Assembly: GCF_026191115.1 (NCBI RefSeq)
Contig: NZ_JAPHOT010000001.1
Span: 2,651,001-2,715,000, forward strand
DNA from: Legionella sp. PATHC035
GTDB taxonomy: Bacteria > Pseudomonadota > Gammaproteobacteria > Legionellales > Legionellaceae
DNA length: 64,000 nucleotides
Direction: 5' to 3'
Of this stretch, positions 35,954-45,738 are shown piece by piece (the stretch's first letter is position 1; every line of letters starts with the position of its first letter). The position numbers and the translations under genes are program-made. The notes beneath the pieces are model-generated. The model saw nothing but the letters and a program-made list of their open reading frames with translations, made no database searches and was not told the origin of the DNA.

Positions 35954-37816
35954 TTAACCTTCATCGCCTTCTAGGAAGCTTCTCAGTTTTTCTGAGCGAG
36001 AAGGGTGGCGCAGTTTGCGGAGCGCTTTGGCTTCGATTTGACGAATTCTCTCGCGAGTTACGTCAAATTGTTTGCCCACTTCTTCCAGGGTATGGTCGGT
36101 ATTCATTTCGATACCAAAACGCATACGCAGTACTTTGGCTTCTCTTGGGGTTAAGGTTTCCAGGATTTCCAGAGTGGCTTCACGTAAACCTTCGGCGGTT
36201 GCCATATCAATTGGCGATTCGATGTTGTTGTCTTCGATGAAGTCACCTAAGTGCGAATCGTCATCGTCACCGACTGGGGTCTCCATGGAAATAGGTTCTT
36301 TGGCTATTTTTAAAACTTTGCGAATCTTGTCTTCGCTCAATTCCATTTTTTCCGCGAGTTCTTCAGGGGTGGCTTCACGCCCAGTTTCTTGAAGAATTTG
36401 TCTGGAAATGCGGTTGAGCTTATTGATCGTTTCGATCATGTGTACCGGAATACGGATGGTACGAGCTTGGTCAGCGATCGAGCGGGTGATTGCCTGTCTA
36501 ATCCACCAGGTTGCATAGGTAGAGAATTTGTAACCACGACGGTATTCAAATTTATCGACTGCTTTCATGAGGCCAATGTTCCCTTCCTGAATCAAATCCA
36601 GGAATTGCAAACCACGGTTGGTGTATTTTTTTGCGATGGAAATAACCAAACGCAAGTTGGCCTCAACCATTTCTTTCTTGGCGCGACGTGCTTTGGCTTC
36701 ACCAATAGACATTTTGCGATTGATGTCTTTGATTTCTCCGATCGTCAAGCCATATTCCACTTCGAATGCGACCAAACGAGATTGGATGCGCAAAATTTCG
36801 TCGGTGTTTTCTTGGATACGAGCCATATCCAGCTTTTTGCCATGTTTGGCAATAATGCCATTGAGCCATTCCATGTCCGTTTCTTGGCCTGGAAATGTAT
36901 CAATAAACAGTTTACGGGGGATTCGCGCTCTTTCAATACAAAGACGCATAATACCGCGCTCGAATTCTCTAATGTGATTACGCAATTGACGGAAATGACG
37001 CGTTAAGCGATCAACTTGTCTGGAAGTGAGCTTAAGCTTTAAGAACGATTCAGACATTTTCTCCAAGGCTTTAAGCGTTTTGGCATGTTCTCTACCATGC
37101 TCTTTTAACGCCACCATGGCTTCTTCATACGTATCACGTAAATCATCAAAATAAATTTTAGCTTGTTCTGGATTGGGACCGTCATCGACTTCGCCAATAC
37201 CGCCTTCGCCATCTTCATCTTCTTCATCAGACAACAGTAGGTCATCGATTTGTTGCTCTTCCAGCATCGAGCCAATGCTTGCCGCGGGAGCTACTTCATC
37301 TTCAACGTCAGAGAAGCCACTGATAATTTCATTGAGGCGAATTTCTTGGGCATTAAAGCGCTCATAGTCATCAAGTACTAATTGAATCGTTTCTGGGTAA
37401 CTGGCCAAAGATTTAAGAACTTGGTAAATCCCTTCTTCAATGCGTTTGGCAATGCGGATTTCACCTTCGCGGGTTAACAGCTCTACTGTACCCATTTCAC
37501 GCATGTACATGCGAACTGGATCGGTTGTGCGTCCAGTTTCTTTGTCTACAGAAGCAAGTACCATCGCGGCTTCTTCGATATCAGGTACTTCTTCTGTATT
37601 CAGCAGAAGTGCCAGTTCATCATCGCCGGGGGGTAACTCAAATACTTTGATGTTCATGCCTTCCAGCATGCTGATAATGACATCAAAATGTTCCGTGTCA
37701 ACTATATTAGGCAATAAGTCATTTATTTGGCTGTAAGTCAAGTAACCCTGCTCTTTTCCCAAGCTAATGACTTTGGTTATCTGTGAGCTTTGCTGTTCTT
37801 GATCGTTCATGGTCAT
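35954..37816 (-). CDS. rpoD: RNA polymerase primary sigma factor RpoD (sigma-70)
   Basis: About 620 residues. Region 1.1 is at the N-terminus ([20 protein letters not shown]), then region 1.2 ([20 protein letters not shown]) and a long acidic non-conserved region. Region 2 has [20 protein letters not shown] and [19 protein letters not shown], which bind the core enzyme and the -10 element. Region 3 follows, and region 4 ends with [20 protein letters not shown] for the -35 element. It directs transcription of most genes. It is the last gene of the rpsU-yqeY-dnaG-rpoD cluster but has its own 330-base leader with a candidate promoter. The start at 37816 fits the GAGAAG ribosome binding site; an ATG two codons later is possible. 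Confidence 0.97.
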   Translation of the reverse strand: MTMNDQEQQSSQITKVISLGKEQGYLTYSQINDLLPNIVDTEHFDVIISMLEGMNIKVFELPPGDDELALLLNTEEVPDIEEAAMVLASVDKETGRTTDPVRMYMREMGTVELLTREGEIRIAKRIEEGIYQVLKSLASYPETIQLVLDDYERFNAQEIRLNEIISGFSDVEDEVAPAASIGSMLEEQQIDDLLLSDEEDEDGEGGIGEVDDGPNPEQAKIYFDDLRDTYEEAMVALKEHGREHAKTLKALEKMSESFLKLKLTSRQVDRLTRHFRQLRNHIREFERGIMRLCIERARIPRKLFIDTFPGQETDMEWLNGIIAKHGKKLDMARIQENTDEILRIQSRLVAFEVEYGLTIGEIKDINRKMSIGEAKARRAKKEMVEANLRLVISIAKKYTNRGLQFLDLIQEGNIGLMKAVDKFEYRRGYKFSTYATWWIRQAITRSIADQARTIRIPVHMIETINKLNRISRQILQETGREATPEELAEKMELSEDKIRKVLKIAKEPISMETPVGDDDDSHLGDFIEDNNIESPIDMATAEGLREATLEILETLTPREAKVLRMRFGIEMNTDHTLEEVGKQFDVTRERIRQIEAKALRKLRHPSRSEKLRSFLEGDEG

Positions 37817-38147
37817 AGGCACTTCTCTAGGGACAATTAGACACAATCCTAAAAAACAAATAAACCACGTAGCATTTAAAACACCGTTGGAAATAATTGC
37901 TTCTTTAGGATTACAAAATCTTACAATTATAGACCGGTAGTTTGCAACATACTAGTAATTTTTCACTGCTTTTTTTAGAACATCCTATTTATGAGGCTTG
38001 GGTTCACTATGATCAAGCGCCAAGTTATCATAATTTATACAAAATGCACAATAAAATCCATTTCGTCTGTTGTCGACCAATCAATGGCTTGCATTGAGGA
38101 ACCTCGGTGCACGAGAGGCGAAAGCGAAATAGTTACACGCCTCTATT
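37817..38147. other. rpoD leader region
   Basis: 330 bases between dnaG and rpoD. It contains a perfect TATAAT on the minus strand (37926-37931) with only a weak -35, and an AT-rich stretch near 38020-38060. An internal rpoD promoter is expected here from the E. coli operon. Confidence 0.5.
37926..37931 (-). promoter_or_regulatory. Candidate -10 element of an rpoD promoter
   Basis: TATAAT on the minus strand about 110 bases before the rpoD start. The hexamer 17 bases upstream (TAGTAT) is a poor -35, so the call is tentative. Confidence 0.35.
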
Positions 38148-39866
38148 TCAAATATGCCGTTCTTTTAACATCTTTTGCAATAGTATTTTTTCTTCCTCAT
38201 TCAACCCGTGCTGGCGTGATTTATTAATCAGTTGGCGGATGGTTAATTCACGATTTTGTTTTTGTAAAAACAGGATAATATCAATGAATTCTTTGACTAA
38301 TTCTTGTTCCGGAACCAGATGGTCCCAGGCCGCAAGTTTGTTCAGGGACTCAAAATAAGGGTGATTACGCCACGATTCGATTAATGTTGCCGTAGTGGCT
38401 TGCGGGTTTGCTTCCAGTTGTCCCAACACGCTCAGTAAAATTTCATGTTCTTTTGCATCCAATAGCTCAAGATTGATTTGTTGTTTGATCTGGCTATAAA
38501 TTTCCGGGTGTTGTAAGAGGAGGGCAACCGCAATACGCATTGGCGTACGGGCAATGGTCATTGCCTGTTCTTGCTGGGGCGTTTTAGACTCCTCAGTAAC
38601 TAGCTGAGTTAAGCGGTGGGTTTCGATATGAGTTAAACGCGCTAGATCTTCAATGAGGAGTTGTTTATACGAACCTTCATCCATTTTTTGTAAAAAGGGT
38701 TTGGCCAAATTAATGAGTTGAGTTTTGCCTGCGGGTCGAAGTAAATTGAGGTCTTTGGCTAAGTTATCAAAAAGAAAACGGTGCAATGGGGTAGCTTGCT
38801 TGAGTCGTTTTAAAAAATTGTCTTTACCTTCCTCACGAACCAAACTGTCCGGATCGTGCCCATCGGGTAAGAACATAAAACTGGCATCCAGCCCTAAATT
38901 TAAATGCGGCAAGCTGCTTTCAAGGGCACGCCAGGCTGCTTGTCTTCCAGCATTATCGCCATCAAAACAAAAAATTAATGACTTGGTATGTTTGGCAAGC
39001 AGTTGAATGTGATAGGTACTGGTCGCAGTACCTAAGGTGGCTACTGCATTCATAATTCCATGTTGGGCTAATGCAATCACATCCATGTAGCCCTCAACCA
39101 CAATAATGTACTCTACTGCCTTTTGTTGGCTTAGAATTTGATGTAAGCCATACAATTCTCTGCTTTTTTGAAAAATGACGGTTTCAGGAGAGTTAAGGTA
39201 TTTGGGTTTTTGTTCCTTATCCAATACCCGTCCACCAAAGCCTATAATGCGCCCATGGCGGTCATGAATCGGGAACATGACCCGGTTACGGTACCGATCA
39301 TAGATTTTTCCGTCTTCATTTTTAATCAACATACCGGTGGCAAGCAATTCACGTTGATTACGGGGGAACGCTTTTTCAAGATGGTGCCATCCTTCGCTTG
39401 CATAACCTAACTGATACAGTTTGGCGATTTCTCCACTTAAGCCTCGACCACGCAAATAATCAATGGCAGGTTGCCCTTCATGCTTTAATTTTTTTTGATA
39501 ATGCAGACTTACCGCCGACAAGAGTTTATATAGATCCTGCGAGGGATTATTTTTGTCAGTATGTTTGTCCCGCGGAATGGTTAAGCCTACACGAGTAGCC
39601 AGAGCTTCCACTGCATCAACAAATCCCAGATTGAGGTAGTTCATCACAAAGCTGATGGCATTTCCTGAGGCACCACAACCAAAGCAGTGATAAAATTGCT
39701 TTTTGGCAACGACATTAAACGAAGGGGATTTTTCATTATGAAAAGGACAGCAAGCAAGATGGCTGTTCCCTCGTTTTTTCAAGGGAACATAGCTGTCAAT
39801 TAATTCAACCAGATCCGTGCGGTGGAGAAGATCATCAATGAATGGCTGAGGGATTAAGCCAGACAT
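38148..39866 (-). CDS. dnaG: DNA primase DnaG
   Basis: A 572-residue primase. The zinc-binding CHC2 domain has CPFHNEKSPSFNV and YHCFGCGASGNAI near residues 40-65. The RNA polymerase core has RDRHGRIIGFGGRVL, and the Toprim domain has VVEGYMDVIAL and FCFDGDNAGRQAA with its acidic metal ligands. The C-terminal 130 residues form the DnaB helicase-interaction domain. It makes RNA primers at the replication fork. It follows yqeY by only eight bases, so the two are co-transcribed. The length is close to that of E. coli DnaG (581). Confidence 0.96.
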   Translation of the reverse strand: MSGLIPQPFIDDLLHRTDLVELIDSYVPLKKRGNSHLACCPFHNEKSPSFNVVAKKQFYHCFGCGASGNAISFVMNYLNLGFVDAVEALATRVGLTIPRDKHTDKNNPSQDLYKLLSAVSLHYQKKLKHEGQPAIDYLRGRGLSGEIAKLYQLGYASEGWHHLEKAFPRNQRELLATGMLIKNEDGKIYDRYRNRVMFPIHDRHGRIIGFGGRVLDKEQKPKYLNSPETVIFQKSRELYGLHQILSQQKAVEYIIVVEGYMDVIALAQHGIMNAVATLGTATSTYHIQLLAKHTKSLIFCFDGDNAGRQAAWRALESSLPHLNLGLDASFMFLPDGHDPDSLVREEGKDNFLKRLKQATPLHRFLFDNLAKDLNLLRPAGKTQLINLAKPFLQKMDEGSYKQLLIEDLARLTHIETHRLTQLVTEESKTPQQEQAMTIARTPMRIAVALLLQHPEIYSQIKQQINLELLDAKEHEILLSVLGQLEANPQATTATLIESWRNHPYFESLNKLAAWDHLVPEQELVKEFIDIILFLQKQNRELTIRQLINKSRQHGLNEEEKILLQKMLKERHI

Positions 39867-39874
39867 AGGGATCC

Positions 39875-40318
39875 TTAGCTTAGCTTAGCCTTAATCATGG
39901 CACTGACTTGCGCCATATCAGCACGTCCTTGCAAGCTGGGCTTTAAAAGTGCCATCACTTTACCCATGTCGGCCATCTTTTCAGCGCCAGTTGAGGCAAT
40001 CGCCTCTTGAACCATATGCTCAATTTCTGCGGCAGATAAAGGCTCAGGCAAATAGTTCTTCAGGATATCCAGTTCAAATTGTTCCTGAGCAACCAGATCA
40101 TCTCGGTTCGCTTTTTCATATTGCGCGATGGATTCTTTTCGTTGCTTGCTCATTTTATCTAAAATAACCAACATACGCTCATCATCCACTTCGATACGTT
40201 CATCGACTTCAACTTGTTTGACGGCAGCAGTAATTAAACGAAGTGCGGCTAACAATTCTTTTTCTTTGGCTCGCATTGCATCTTTAACATCATTATTGAG
40301 ACGTTCTTTAATAGTCAT
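39875..40318 (-). CDS. yqeY: YqeY/GatB-tail-like protein
   Basis: A 147-residue protein of the YqeY family, which resembles the C-terminal tRNA-binding tail of GatB. It is all helical: ERLNNDVKDAMRAKEKELLA, then LRLITAAVKQVEVDERI, and a C-terminal MADMGKVMALLKPSLQGRAD motif typical of the family. It is widely linked to rpsU and dnaG in proteobacteria, as here. Its role is unknown; possibly linked to tRNA amidation or translation. Confidence 0.92.
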   Translation of the reverse strand: MTIKERLNNDVKDAMRAKEKELLAALRLITAAVKQVEVDERIEVDDERMLVILDKMSKQRKESIAQYEKANRDDLVAQEQFELDILKNYLPEPLSAAEIEHMVQEAIASTGAEKMADMGKVMALLKPSLQGRADMAQVSAMIKAKLS

Positions 40319-40515
40319 TTTTTATTCCTTAAAATCGAATGAGCGGCTCGGCCCTATGTAAGGAAACCTCTCTCCTCACTACCATGAGTTTTGGAAGAAG
40401 TTTAATCTATTCTAAAAAGCGAAAGGCCACTAAATACAACATCATAATCATCTATGAAATGGTGACTATGCGAAGTAGATGTGGCCTAGTAAAAAATACA
40501 GGACAGGCAAAAATC

Positions 40516-40746
40516 CTATTTACGTCGGCGTTTGCCGCCTTGTTGTTTTGCTGTCATATCACGAGAAATTTTCTTCAGATGACGTTTTACTGCAGCAGCT
40601 TGCTTGCGTTTACGTTCAGCAGTTGGTTTTTCATAAAATTCACGACGGCGTAACTCGGTTAAAATACCGGCTTTTTCACAAGAGCGCTTAAAACGGCGCA
40701 GTGCGTATTCTGGATTTTCGCCTTCTTTGACGCGAACTGTAGGCAT
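40516..40746 (-). CDS. rpsU: 30S ribosomal protein S21
   Basis: 76 residues with the full S21 signature: [20 protein letters not shown], then [20 protein letters not shown], then a very basic tail. S21 joins the small subunit near the mRNA platform and helps initiation. It is the first gene of the rpsU-yqeY-dnaG-rpoD cluster; 197 bases separate it from yqeY. Confidence 0.97.
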   Translation of the reverse strand: MPTVRVKEGENPEYALRRFKRSCEKAGILTELRRREFYEKPTAERKRKQAAAVKRHLKKISRDMTAKQQGGKRRRK

Positions 40747-41003
40747 TAAATAGTCCTCTGGTTATTTGATCTTAATAGGTGGGCAATTCTAGTGCTAGTT
40801 GAAGCCCTCGTCAAGTTTTAAATCAACAATTTTATTTTTTAATAAGTGCAGCTTGAATACTGGGTAATCTGACGAAAGTACCGCTCTTAGGCTTCCCGCC
40901 GGTAAGCGGGGACATAGAAGATTCGGGAGAAGACAGCTGAAACGAGTATCGAGCAGTGAATTTCCGTCTCCGCTGCGTTTCACCCAGTCTCTATGATATA
41001 TGG

Positions 41004-41009
41004 TACAAT
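41004..41009 (+). promoter_or_regulatory. Candidate -10 element of tsaD
   Basis: TACAAT lies 29 bases before the tsaD start. No good -35 is seen upstream. Confidence 0.3.
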
Positions 41010-41037
41010 GACTTAATTTTTTTATCAGGTTCTTTTT

Positions 41038-42039
41038 ATGTTGGTTTTGGGTATTGAATCCTCTTGTGATGAAACGGGAGTAGCGATTTATGATTCCGAT
41101 GCTGGTTTGTTAGCGCATGCGTTGCATTCGCAAATTGACACCCATCGAGTGCATGGTGGTGTGGTGCCTGAGCTTGCTTCCCGGGATCATATTAATTACT
41201 TGGTGCCTTTACTCGATAAAGTATTAGAACAGGCAGGGCTTGATAAAAATGCATTGGATGGAATTGCCTATACGGCAGGCCCAGGGCTAATTGGTGCATT
41301 ATTGGTAGGTTCCTGTTTTGCCAAAAGCTTGGCCTATGCATTGCAAATTCCTGCGTTAGCCATTCATCATTTGGAAGCACATCTTTTGGCGGCAAAAATG
41401 GAAACGCCTTCACTCGAATTTCCTTTTATAGCGCTTTTGGTATCCGGCGGCCATTGCCAACTGGTTGAAGTAAGGGATTTGGGGAAATACAGCATACTCG
41501 GAGATACTCTCGATGATGCGGTAGGTGAGGCGTTTGATAAAACCGCCAAGTTAATGGGAATACCCTATCCTGGGGGACCGGTACTCGCAGCACTTGCTGA
41601 TCAATGTGAATCAACTCCTTATCGTTTTCCACGTCCTATGACCGACCGGCCCGGCCTTGAGTTTAGCTTTAGCGGTTTAAAAACATTTGCCTTAAATACT
41701 TGGAATCAAAGCGCAAAAGATGAGCGTGCACGCGCTGAAATTGCCAAGGCATTTCAGCAAGCCGTTGTCGATACCTTAATGATTAAATGCAAACGTGCGA
41801 TACAAGAATCCGGGTGTAAGCAGTTGGTAGTTGCAGGGGGAGTAGGGGCGAACAAAGCCTTACGTTCAGGCTTAAGTGAATGGATTCAGAGTATTGGCGG
41901 GACGATTTATTTTCCAGCTTTAGAATATTGCACCGATAATGGGGCGATGATTGCTTATGCAGGATGTTTGCGGATGTTAAGGGGAGAAAAGGATTTAAGT
42001 GATGCAGTAGAAGTTAAGGCACGATGGCCCTTGGCTTAA
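41038..42039 (+). CDS. tsaD: tRNA threonylcarbamoyladenosine synthase subunit TsaD
   Basis: A 333-residue ASKHA-fold protein. [15 protein letters not shown] is at the N-terminus and the metal-binding HHLEAH follows at about residues 110-115. Phosphate and nucleotide loops are [23 protein letters not shown] and [10 protein letters not shown]. With TsaB, TsaE and threonylcarbamoyl-AMP it makes t6A37 on ANN-reading tRNAs, including the tRNA-Ile2 near rpoD. Its position divergent from rpsU is conserved in gammaproteobacteria. The length is typical. A bidirectional terminator follows. Confidence 0.97.
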   Translation: MLVLGIESSCDETGVAIYDSDAGLLAHALHSQIDTHRVHGGVVPELASRDHINYLVPLLDKVLEQAGLDKNALDGIAYTAGPGLIGALLVGSCFAKSLAYALQIPALAIHHLEAHLLAAKMETPSLEFPFIALLVSGGHCQLVEVRDLGKYSILGDTLDDAVGEAFDKTAKLMGIPYPGGPVLAALADQCESTPYRFPRPMTDRPGLEFSFSGLKTFALNTWNQSAKDERARAEIAKAFQQAVVDTLMIKCKRAIQESGCKQLVVAGGVGANKALRSGLSEWIQSIGGTIYFPALEYCTDNGAMIAYAGCLRMLRGEKDLSDAVEVKARWPLA

Positions 42040-42086
42040 TTATGGTTCTAATCTCAAGTCCAAAATTGCTCTTTAGTTTTCTATAC

Positions 42087-42130
42087 TAATCCCCTAAAAA
42101 ATTCGTTACTCGATGAATTTTAGGGGATTA
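42087..42130. terminator. Bidirectional terminator between tsaD and the gene at 42138
   Basis: TAATCCCCTAAAA pairs with TTTTAGGGGATTA across an 18-base loop that itself has partial pairing (ATTCGTTA/TCGATGAAT). It sits between convergent genes. Confidence 0.8.
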
Positions 42131-42137
42131 TTTACTA

Positions 42138-43088
42138 TCAGAAGGAGAATTTAGCATTCTCCCCCTCTTCAGAACTTAGTGCTGTAGTTTCTACTTCAGA
42201 TTGAACTTTTGATAAGTCTTGGATTTTACTACTGTCCAAACCCAAAAACTTTCTTGCTGCATCAAGAAATTTACTCCAAAAGCCCCTACTATCTAAAAGC
42301 TCTTGGACTTGCTTACTTCCATAATTAATTCCACATTCTGTTACTGTTGTTTTTGCTTCTTCGCCTGTTAAATCAACATCTATAGTCATTAGTGCTTCAT
42401 AGACATAAGGCTTTTCACCCTTTGGATCATCGGGATAAATTTTTGTAGTATTTGCTTCATTAGTCACATATAAAGCTTTTTGAGTGACGACCTCTTGCAG
42501 TTTAAATCCTGTTTTGGTGGTAACGAAATTCAGTTTTCTTTTTTGCCAAATAGGGTCGGCGCCTTCATCAGGTTCTGGATCTATTGCACAAGACATGATG
42601 TTATCGGCACCTTTTTGCTCCTGTGGTTTGTTGAAGACGTCTTTTTGATCAGCAGGCTTCACTTTTTGGGCCGCTTCTATATTCATCTTACTAAAAGCTT
42701 CAGCTGCAGCTGTGGTGGCTGGGCGTTGAAGTCCGCCTTGATGTAAGACAAGCATTAATTCATCAACGGCGGCATCTTGTTGACCTGCCGGTAATCCTGT
42801 AACTAGCAGTTCTTTAAAAAATTTTTTTAATTCCTGTACATTTTTGAAATAGCACCCACCATCATCTTTAACAAAACCTCGTGCTTTAAGGAGAGTATCT
42901 AAGCTCATTCCGTTAATTGTTATAGAGTCCTCTTCAAACCTAGACCAGTCCAATAAGATATTTGATTGTCCTTTGTGTACTTTGACCTCATGAAAAGGAC
43001 TAGCTGTGGTTGTATCAAACGAATGATATGCTTTTCCTTCTCTTTTTTCGAATTCATATCTGGTTTTTGCCCACTTACTTTTACTCAT
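42138..43088 (-). CDS. Hypothetical protein, putative effector
   Basis: 316 residues without a recognised domain. The sequence is mixed alpha/beta. A possible linker at 130-175 is rich in Ala/Gln/Lys and Glu/Asp. The C-terminus reads SEVETTALSSEEGENAKFSF, an E-block followed by small and hydrophobic residues, which is the pattern reported for many Dot/Icm signals. The ATG at 43088 follows GAGGAATAC; an upstream TTG is rejected. A good PmrA-box-like repeat lies about 70 bases upstream, which would fit an effector gene. It interrupts an otherwise core region (tsaD-plsY). Confidence 0.65.
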   Translation of the reverse strand: MSKSKWAKTRYEFEKREGKAYHSFDTTTASPFHEVKVHKGQSNILLDWSRFEEDSITINGMSLDTLLKARGFVKDDGGCYFKNVQELKKFFKELLVTGLPAGQQDAAVDELMLVLHQGGLQRPATTAAAEAFSKMNIEAAQKVKPADQKDVFNKPQEQKGADNIMSCAIDPEPDEGADPIWQKRKLNFVTTKTGFKLQEVVTQKALYVTNEANTTKIYPDDPKGEKPYVYEALMTIDVDLTGEEAKTTVTECGINYGSKQVQELLDSRGFWSKFLDAARKFLGLDSSKIQDLSKVQSEVETTALSSEEGENAKFSF

Positions 43089-43156
43089 AGTATTCCTCAA
43101 AATACGAACTTTATGTATATATTATACTCAAAGTGGGCACTAATGTATACTACTAG

Positions 43157-43176
43157 TATATAAAGTAGATATTAAA
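43157..43176 (-). promoter_or_regulatory. Candidate PmrA box upstream of the gene at 42138-43088
   Basis: Minus-strand TTTAATATC, two bases, CTTTATATA matches seven of nine positions in each half of the Legionella PmrA consensus (cTTAATatT, N2, cTTAATatT) with exact spacing. It is about 70 bases upstream of the ATG. PmrA activates many L. pneumophila effector genes. AT-richness makes chance matches possible. Confidence 0.4.
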
Positions 43177-43367
43177 ATGGGTATTTTTATGACAGCAATA
43201 AAAATTTAAATATTAGGGAGTAATGACTGGTTCTAAAGAGTATAAATAGATAAGGGTATGATTTCATACCCTTATCTATTATTTGTAGAATAAATATAAG
43301 TAAACGATTGAATTTTTGAATGAAGTCTATAGGCAAGTGCAAGTTTTGATTCTCTCCAATAGTCCTT

Positions 43368-44222
43368 TTATTCTTCGTTTTGTTTCCTTTCTTTAGATTT
43401 TGGAGAGGTTGCCTTTTTAGCCGCTTTAGCTTTCTTTTCAGGTGAATCGGCCTTTGTGCTGGTTGTTTTTCTAGTTTTAGTTGTTTTTGTTGCTTTAGGT
43501 GGAGTCACTACGGTTTCGGTAATGGTGATAGTTTCTACCTCAATTTCTACTTCTGGTACAGATGGCTCTGCTGTTCTAGCTGGTGTTGCAGCCTCTGGCG
43601 GCTCATCCTGCATAATGTCGTTAATCACATTATTCTTTAATTTAATTTTTGGTTCTTTTTTATCAATAAGTCGCACAATATTGTCTTTGTGCTTGTAGAG
43701 CACTAAGAGGGCCATGATGAAAATAGGGGGGAAAATATCCAAACGTTGGATAAGTAACAGCGAATAAAATGGGGAAAAACCTATAGCAGTAATCGACGCT
43801 AAAGAGGAATAGCGGGAGAATTTAGCGACCAACAACCAAGTTGCTGCGACTAAAATACCGACAAGAAAATGAAAACCTAAGAGCGCTCCAATTGCCGTTG
43901 CAACCCCTTTGCCCCCTTTAAAGTCGAAGAAAACCGGGTACATATGGCCGATAACTGCTGCTAAAGCAGTGAACCCTACTGTGGCAGGGCTGGCATCCAA
44001 GAGTTTGGCGATGAGTACGGGAATCGTACCTTTGAGTATATCGGTAATCATAACCAAGGCTGCATATTTTTTTCCTGCAAGCCGCAAAACATTGGTGGCG
44101 CCTGGATTTTTTGAGCCCTCAATCCGTGGGTCAGGTAAAGAAAACGTTTTACTCACAATGACTGCAGAGCAAAATGATCCCATTAGATAAGCAATAACTA
44201 CCAAGAATATGAACAATATCAC
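43368..44222 (-). CDS. plsY: Glycerol-3-phosphate acyltransferase PlsY with a C-terminal low-complexity extension
   Basis: A 284-residue protein. Residues 1-195 are PlsY: five or so helices with the cytosolic signatures GSFCSAVIVSKTFSLPDPR, GSKNPGATNVLRLAGKK, FDFKGGKGVATAIG and the C-terminal LVLYKHKDNIVRL. It transfers the acyl group of acyl-phosphate to glycerol-3-phosphate in phospholipid synthesis. PlsY is usually about 200 residues. Here about 85 extra residues follow, first acidic with Val/Thr/Ile (EVEIEVETITITE), then Lys/Thr/Ala/Ser-rich and strongly basic. The GTG start at 44222 is set by AAAGGAG seven bases upstream; the longer frame begins inside a charged, non-family segment. Confidence 0.92.
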   Translation of the reverse strand: MILFIFLVVIAYLMGSFCSAVIVSKTFSLPDPRIEGSKNPGATNVLRLAGKKYAALVMITDILKGTIPVLIAKLLDASPATVGFTALAAVIGHMYPVFFDFKGGKGVATAIGALLGFHFLVGILVAATWLLVAKFSRYSSLASITAIGFSPFYSLLLIQRLDIFPPIFIMALLVLYKHKDNIVRLIDKKEPKIKLKNNVINDIMQDEPPEAATPARTAEPSVPEVEIEVETITITETVVTPPKATKTTKTRKTTSTKADSPEKKAKAAKKATSPKSKERKQNEE

Positions 44223-44337
44223 CGATTGCTCCTTTTTCGGAAAGTAACTTATTATTAAATAATCTTTATTTTCAAGCAAGTGGCTGCGTTATCGTATGAG
44301 TGTAATTCGTGGTGTTATGAGTTTTAGAGTCGAGTTG

Positions 44338-44378
44338 CCCTCACCCCTGCCCCTCTCCCACGAGTGGGAGAGGGGAGC
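44338..44378. repeat. GC-rich dispersed repeat, CCCTCACCCC type (copy 1)
   Basis: CCCTCACCCCTGCCCCTCTC then CC, a short loop and GGGAGAGGGG. A near-identical copy lies at 46750, and shortened copies at 51230 and 58565. Intergenic, next to hemW. Confidence 0.7.
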
Positions 44379-44466
44379 TCTTGACTTGAGTTAAAGAGTA
44401 TCTCTTCTCTCTGCCAGGGAGAGGAGCCCGTAGTACGAATGAGGGGCCTTATGCGGGATATAATCT

Positions 44467-45591
44467 CTATAAGTACAGAGCCTGTAAATCATTGGTGTAA
44501 CGTCTTCCTAAAGCAGTTACTTGCCAGTGGGTGTCATTTAAAGAGATGAGTTTCTTATTTGCCGCAATTTGGAGTTTAGGGAGCAGATGACTTAGTGGCA
44601 ACCCTGTGGTTTGAGTAAAAAGGGCTAAAGGAATGGCGTGTTCCAAACGCGTTGTGTTAAGCATAAATTCAAAAAGAAGATCGGGAGTGCTCACTTCCTC
44701 TAGACTGGCTAAAAAGGGTTTTTCTGAGTCGAGATACTCTCTGGGTTGACGGTGCTTGCGCGTTCTTAGTACTCGCTCTTTCGTAGTGATTTTGCCGTGT
44801 GCTCCTGCGCCTATGCCTAGGTAATCGCCAAATAGCCAATAATTTAAATTATGCCGCGCTTGTCGATCCGGTTTGGCAAAGGCAGAAATTTCATAGCGTG
44901 AAAAACCAGATTCTTTAAGTAGAGCGAGTCCTTCTTGCTCGAGAAACCACGCTTCATCTTCAGAAGGTAATGGGGGTTTTACTTTGTAAAATACCGTATT
45001 AGGTTCTATGGTTAATTGATACCAGGATAAATGTTCGGGTTGATGCGCGATTGCTGTGCGTAAATCATCGATTCCTTGAGCTACACTTTGTTTGGGCAAA
45101 CCGTGCATAATATCTAAATTGATATTAGTGAACCCGGCATTACGGGCGGATTCAATGGCACGATGCGCTTGTTGGGCATCATGAATCCGGCCTAAGGCGT
45201 GTAAATGTTCTGGGTTGAAGCTTTGAATGCCCAGGGAAAGCCGATTAATACCAATTTGTCGGTATTCAGTAAAGCGTTGTTGCTCTACAGTACCTGGATT
45301 GGCTTCCATGGTGATTTCTATATCCTTGGCAAAGGACAAAAGGCGCCTCAATTCAGTAAATAAGGTGTCGTAGGCTTGAGCAGAAAAAAGGCTCGGGGTG
45401 CCACCGCCAAGGAAAATAGAGTAAATCTCACGTGCTTCAATGTGTTGCAAATCAGTTTTTAAGTCAGCAATAAGTGCTTGAATATAATTTTGCTCTGGCA
45501 ACGTTTCCGGGCTTTTGTGGGAATTAAAATCACAATAAGGGCATTTGCGGATACACCATGGAATGTGAATGTACAACGATAAGGGTATCAT
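44467..45591 (-). CDS. hemW: Radical SAM protein HemW (coproporphyrinogen III oxidase-like)
   Basis: A 374-residue protein with the radical SAM motif C13-x3-C17-x2-C20 in WCIRKCPYCDFNSH, then IFLGGGTPSLF, EANPGTV, NRLSLGIQSF and DIMHGLPKQS, which are typical of the HemN/HemW group. HemW proteins act as heme chaperones or transferases rather than oxygen-independent coproporphyrinogen oxidase. The fourth cysteine two residues after C20 found in genuine HemN is absent, as the next residues are DFN, which supports HemW. The gene is usually near rdgB, but here stands alone. Confidence 0.92.
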   Translation of the reverse strand: MIPLSLYIHIPWCIRKCPYCDFNSHKSPETLPEQNYIQALIADLKTDLQHIEAREIYSIFLGGGTPSLFSAQAYDTLFTELRRLLSFAKDIEITMEANPGTVEQQRFTEYRQIGINRLSLGIQSFNPEHLHALGRIHDAQQAHRAIESARNAGFTNINLDIMHGLPKQSVAQGIDDLRTAIAHQPEHLSWYQLTIEPNTVFYKVKPPLPSEDEAWFLEQEGLALLKESGFSRYEISAFAKPDRQARHNLNYWLFGDYLGIGAGAHGKITTKERVLRTRKHRQPREYLDSEKPFLASLEEVSTPDLLFEFMLNTTRLEHAIPLALFTQTTGLPLSHLLPKLQIAANKKLISLNDTHWQVTALGRRYTNDLQALYL

Positions 45592-45738
45592 TACTCTTTT
45601 TTATACTGGCTTGTTTGGGAATGCAATAGTATCATGTTGCGAGTTTTGTAACAAAAAATGTAATCATGCAATGAGCTTTCTTTACCGCTTCGTAAGAAAG
45701 AATGTGCAGCGGTTACCTAAAAAATAAGAGGAAATCAC

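Noticed and set aside
36389-37006. 205-codon plus-strand frame antisense to rpoD
   Set aside because: It is a mirror frame of the strongly conserved rpoD sequence; no start signals.
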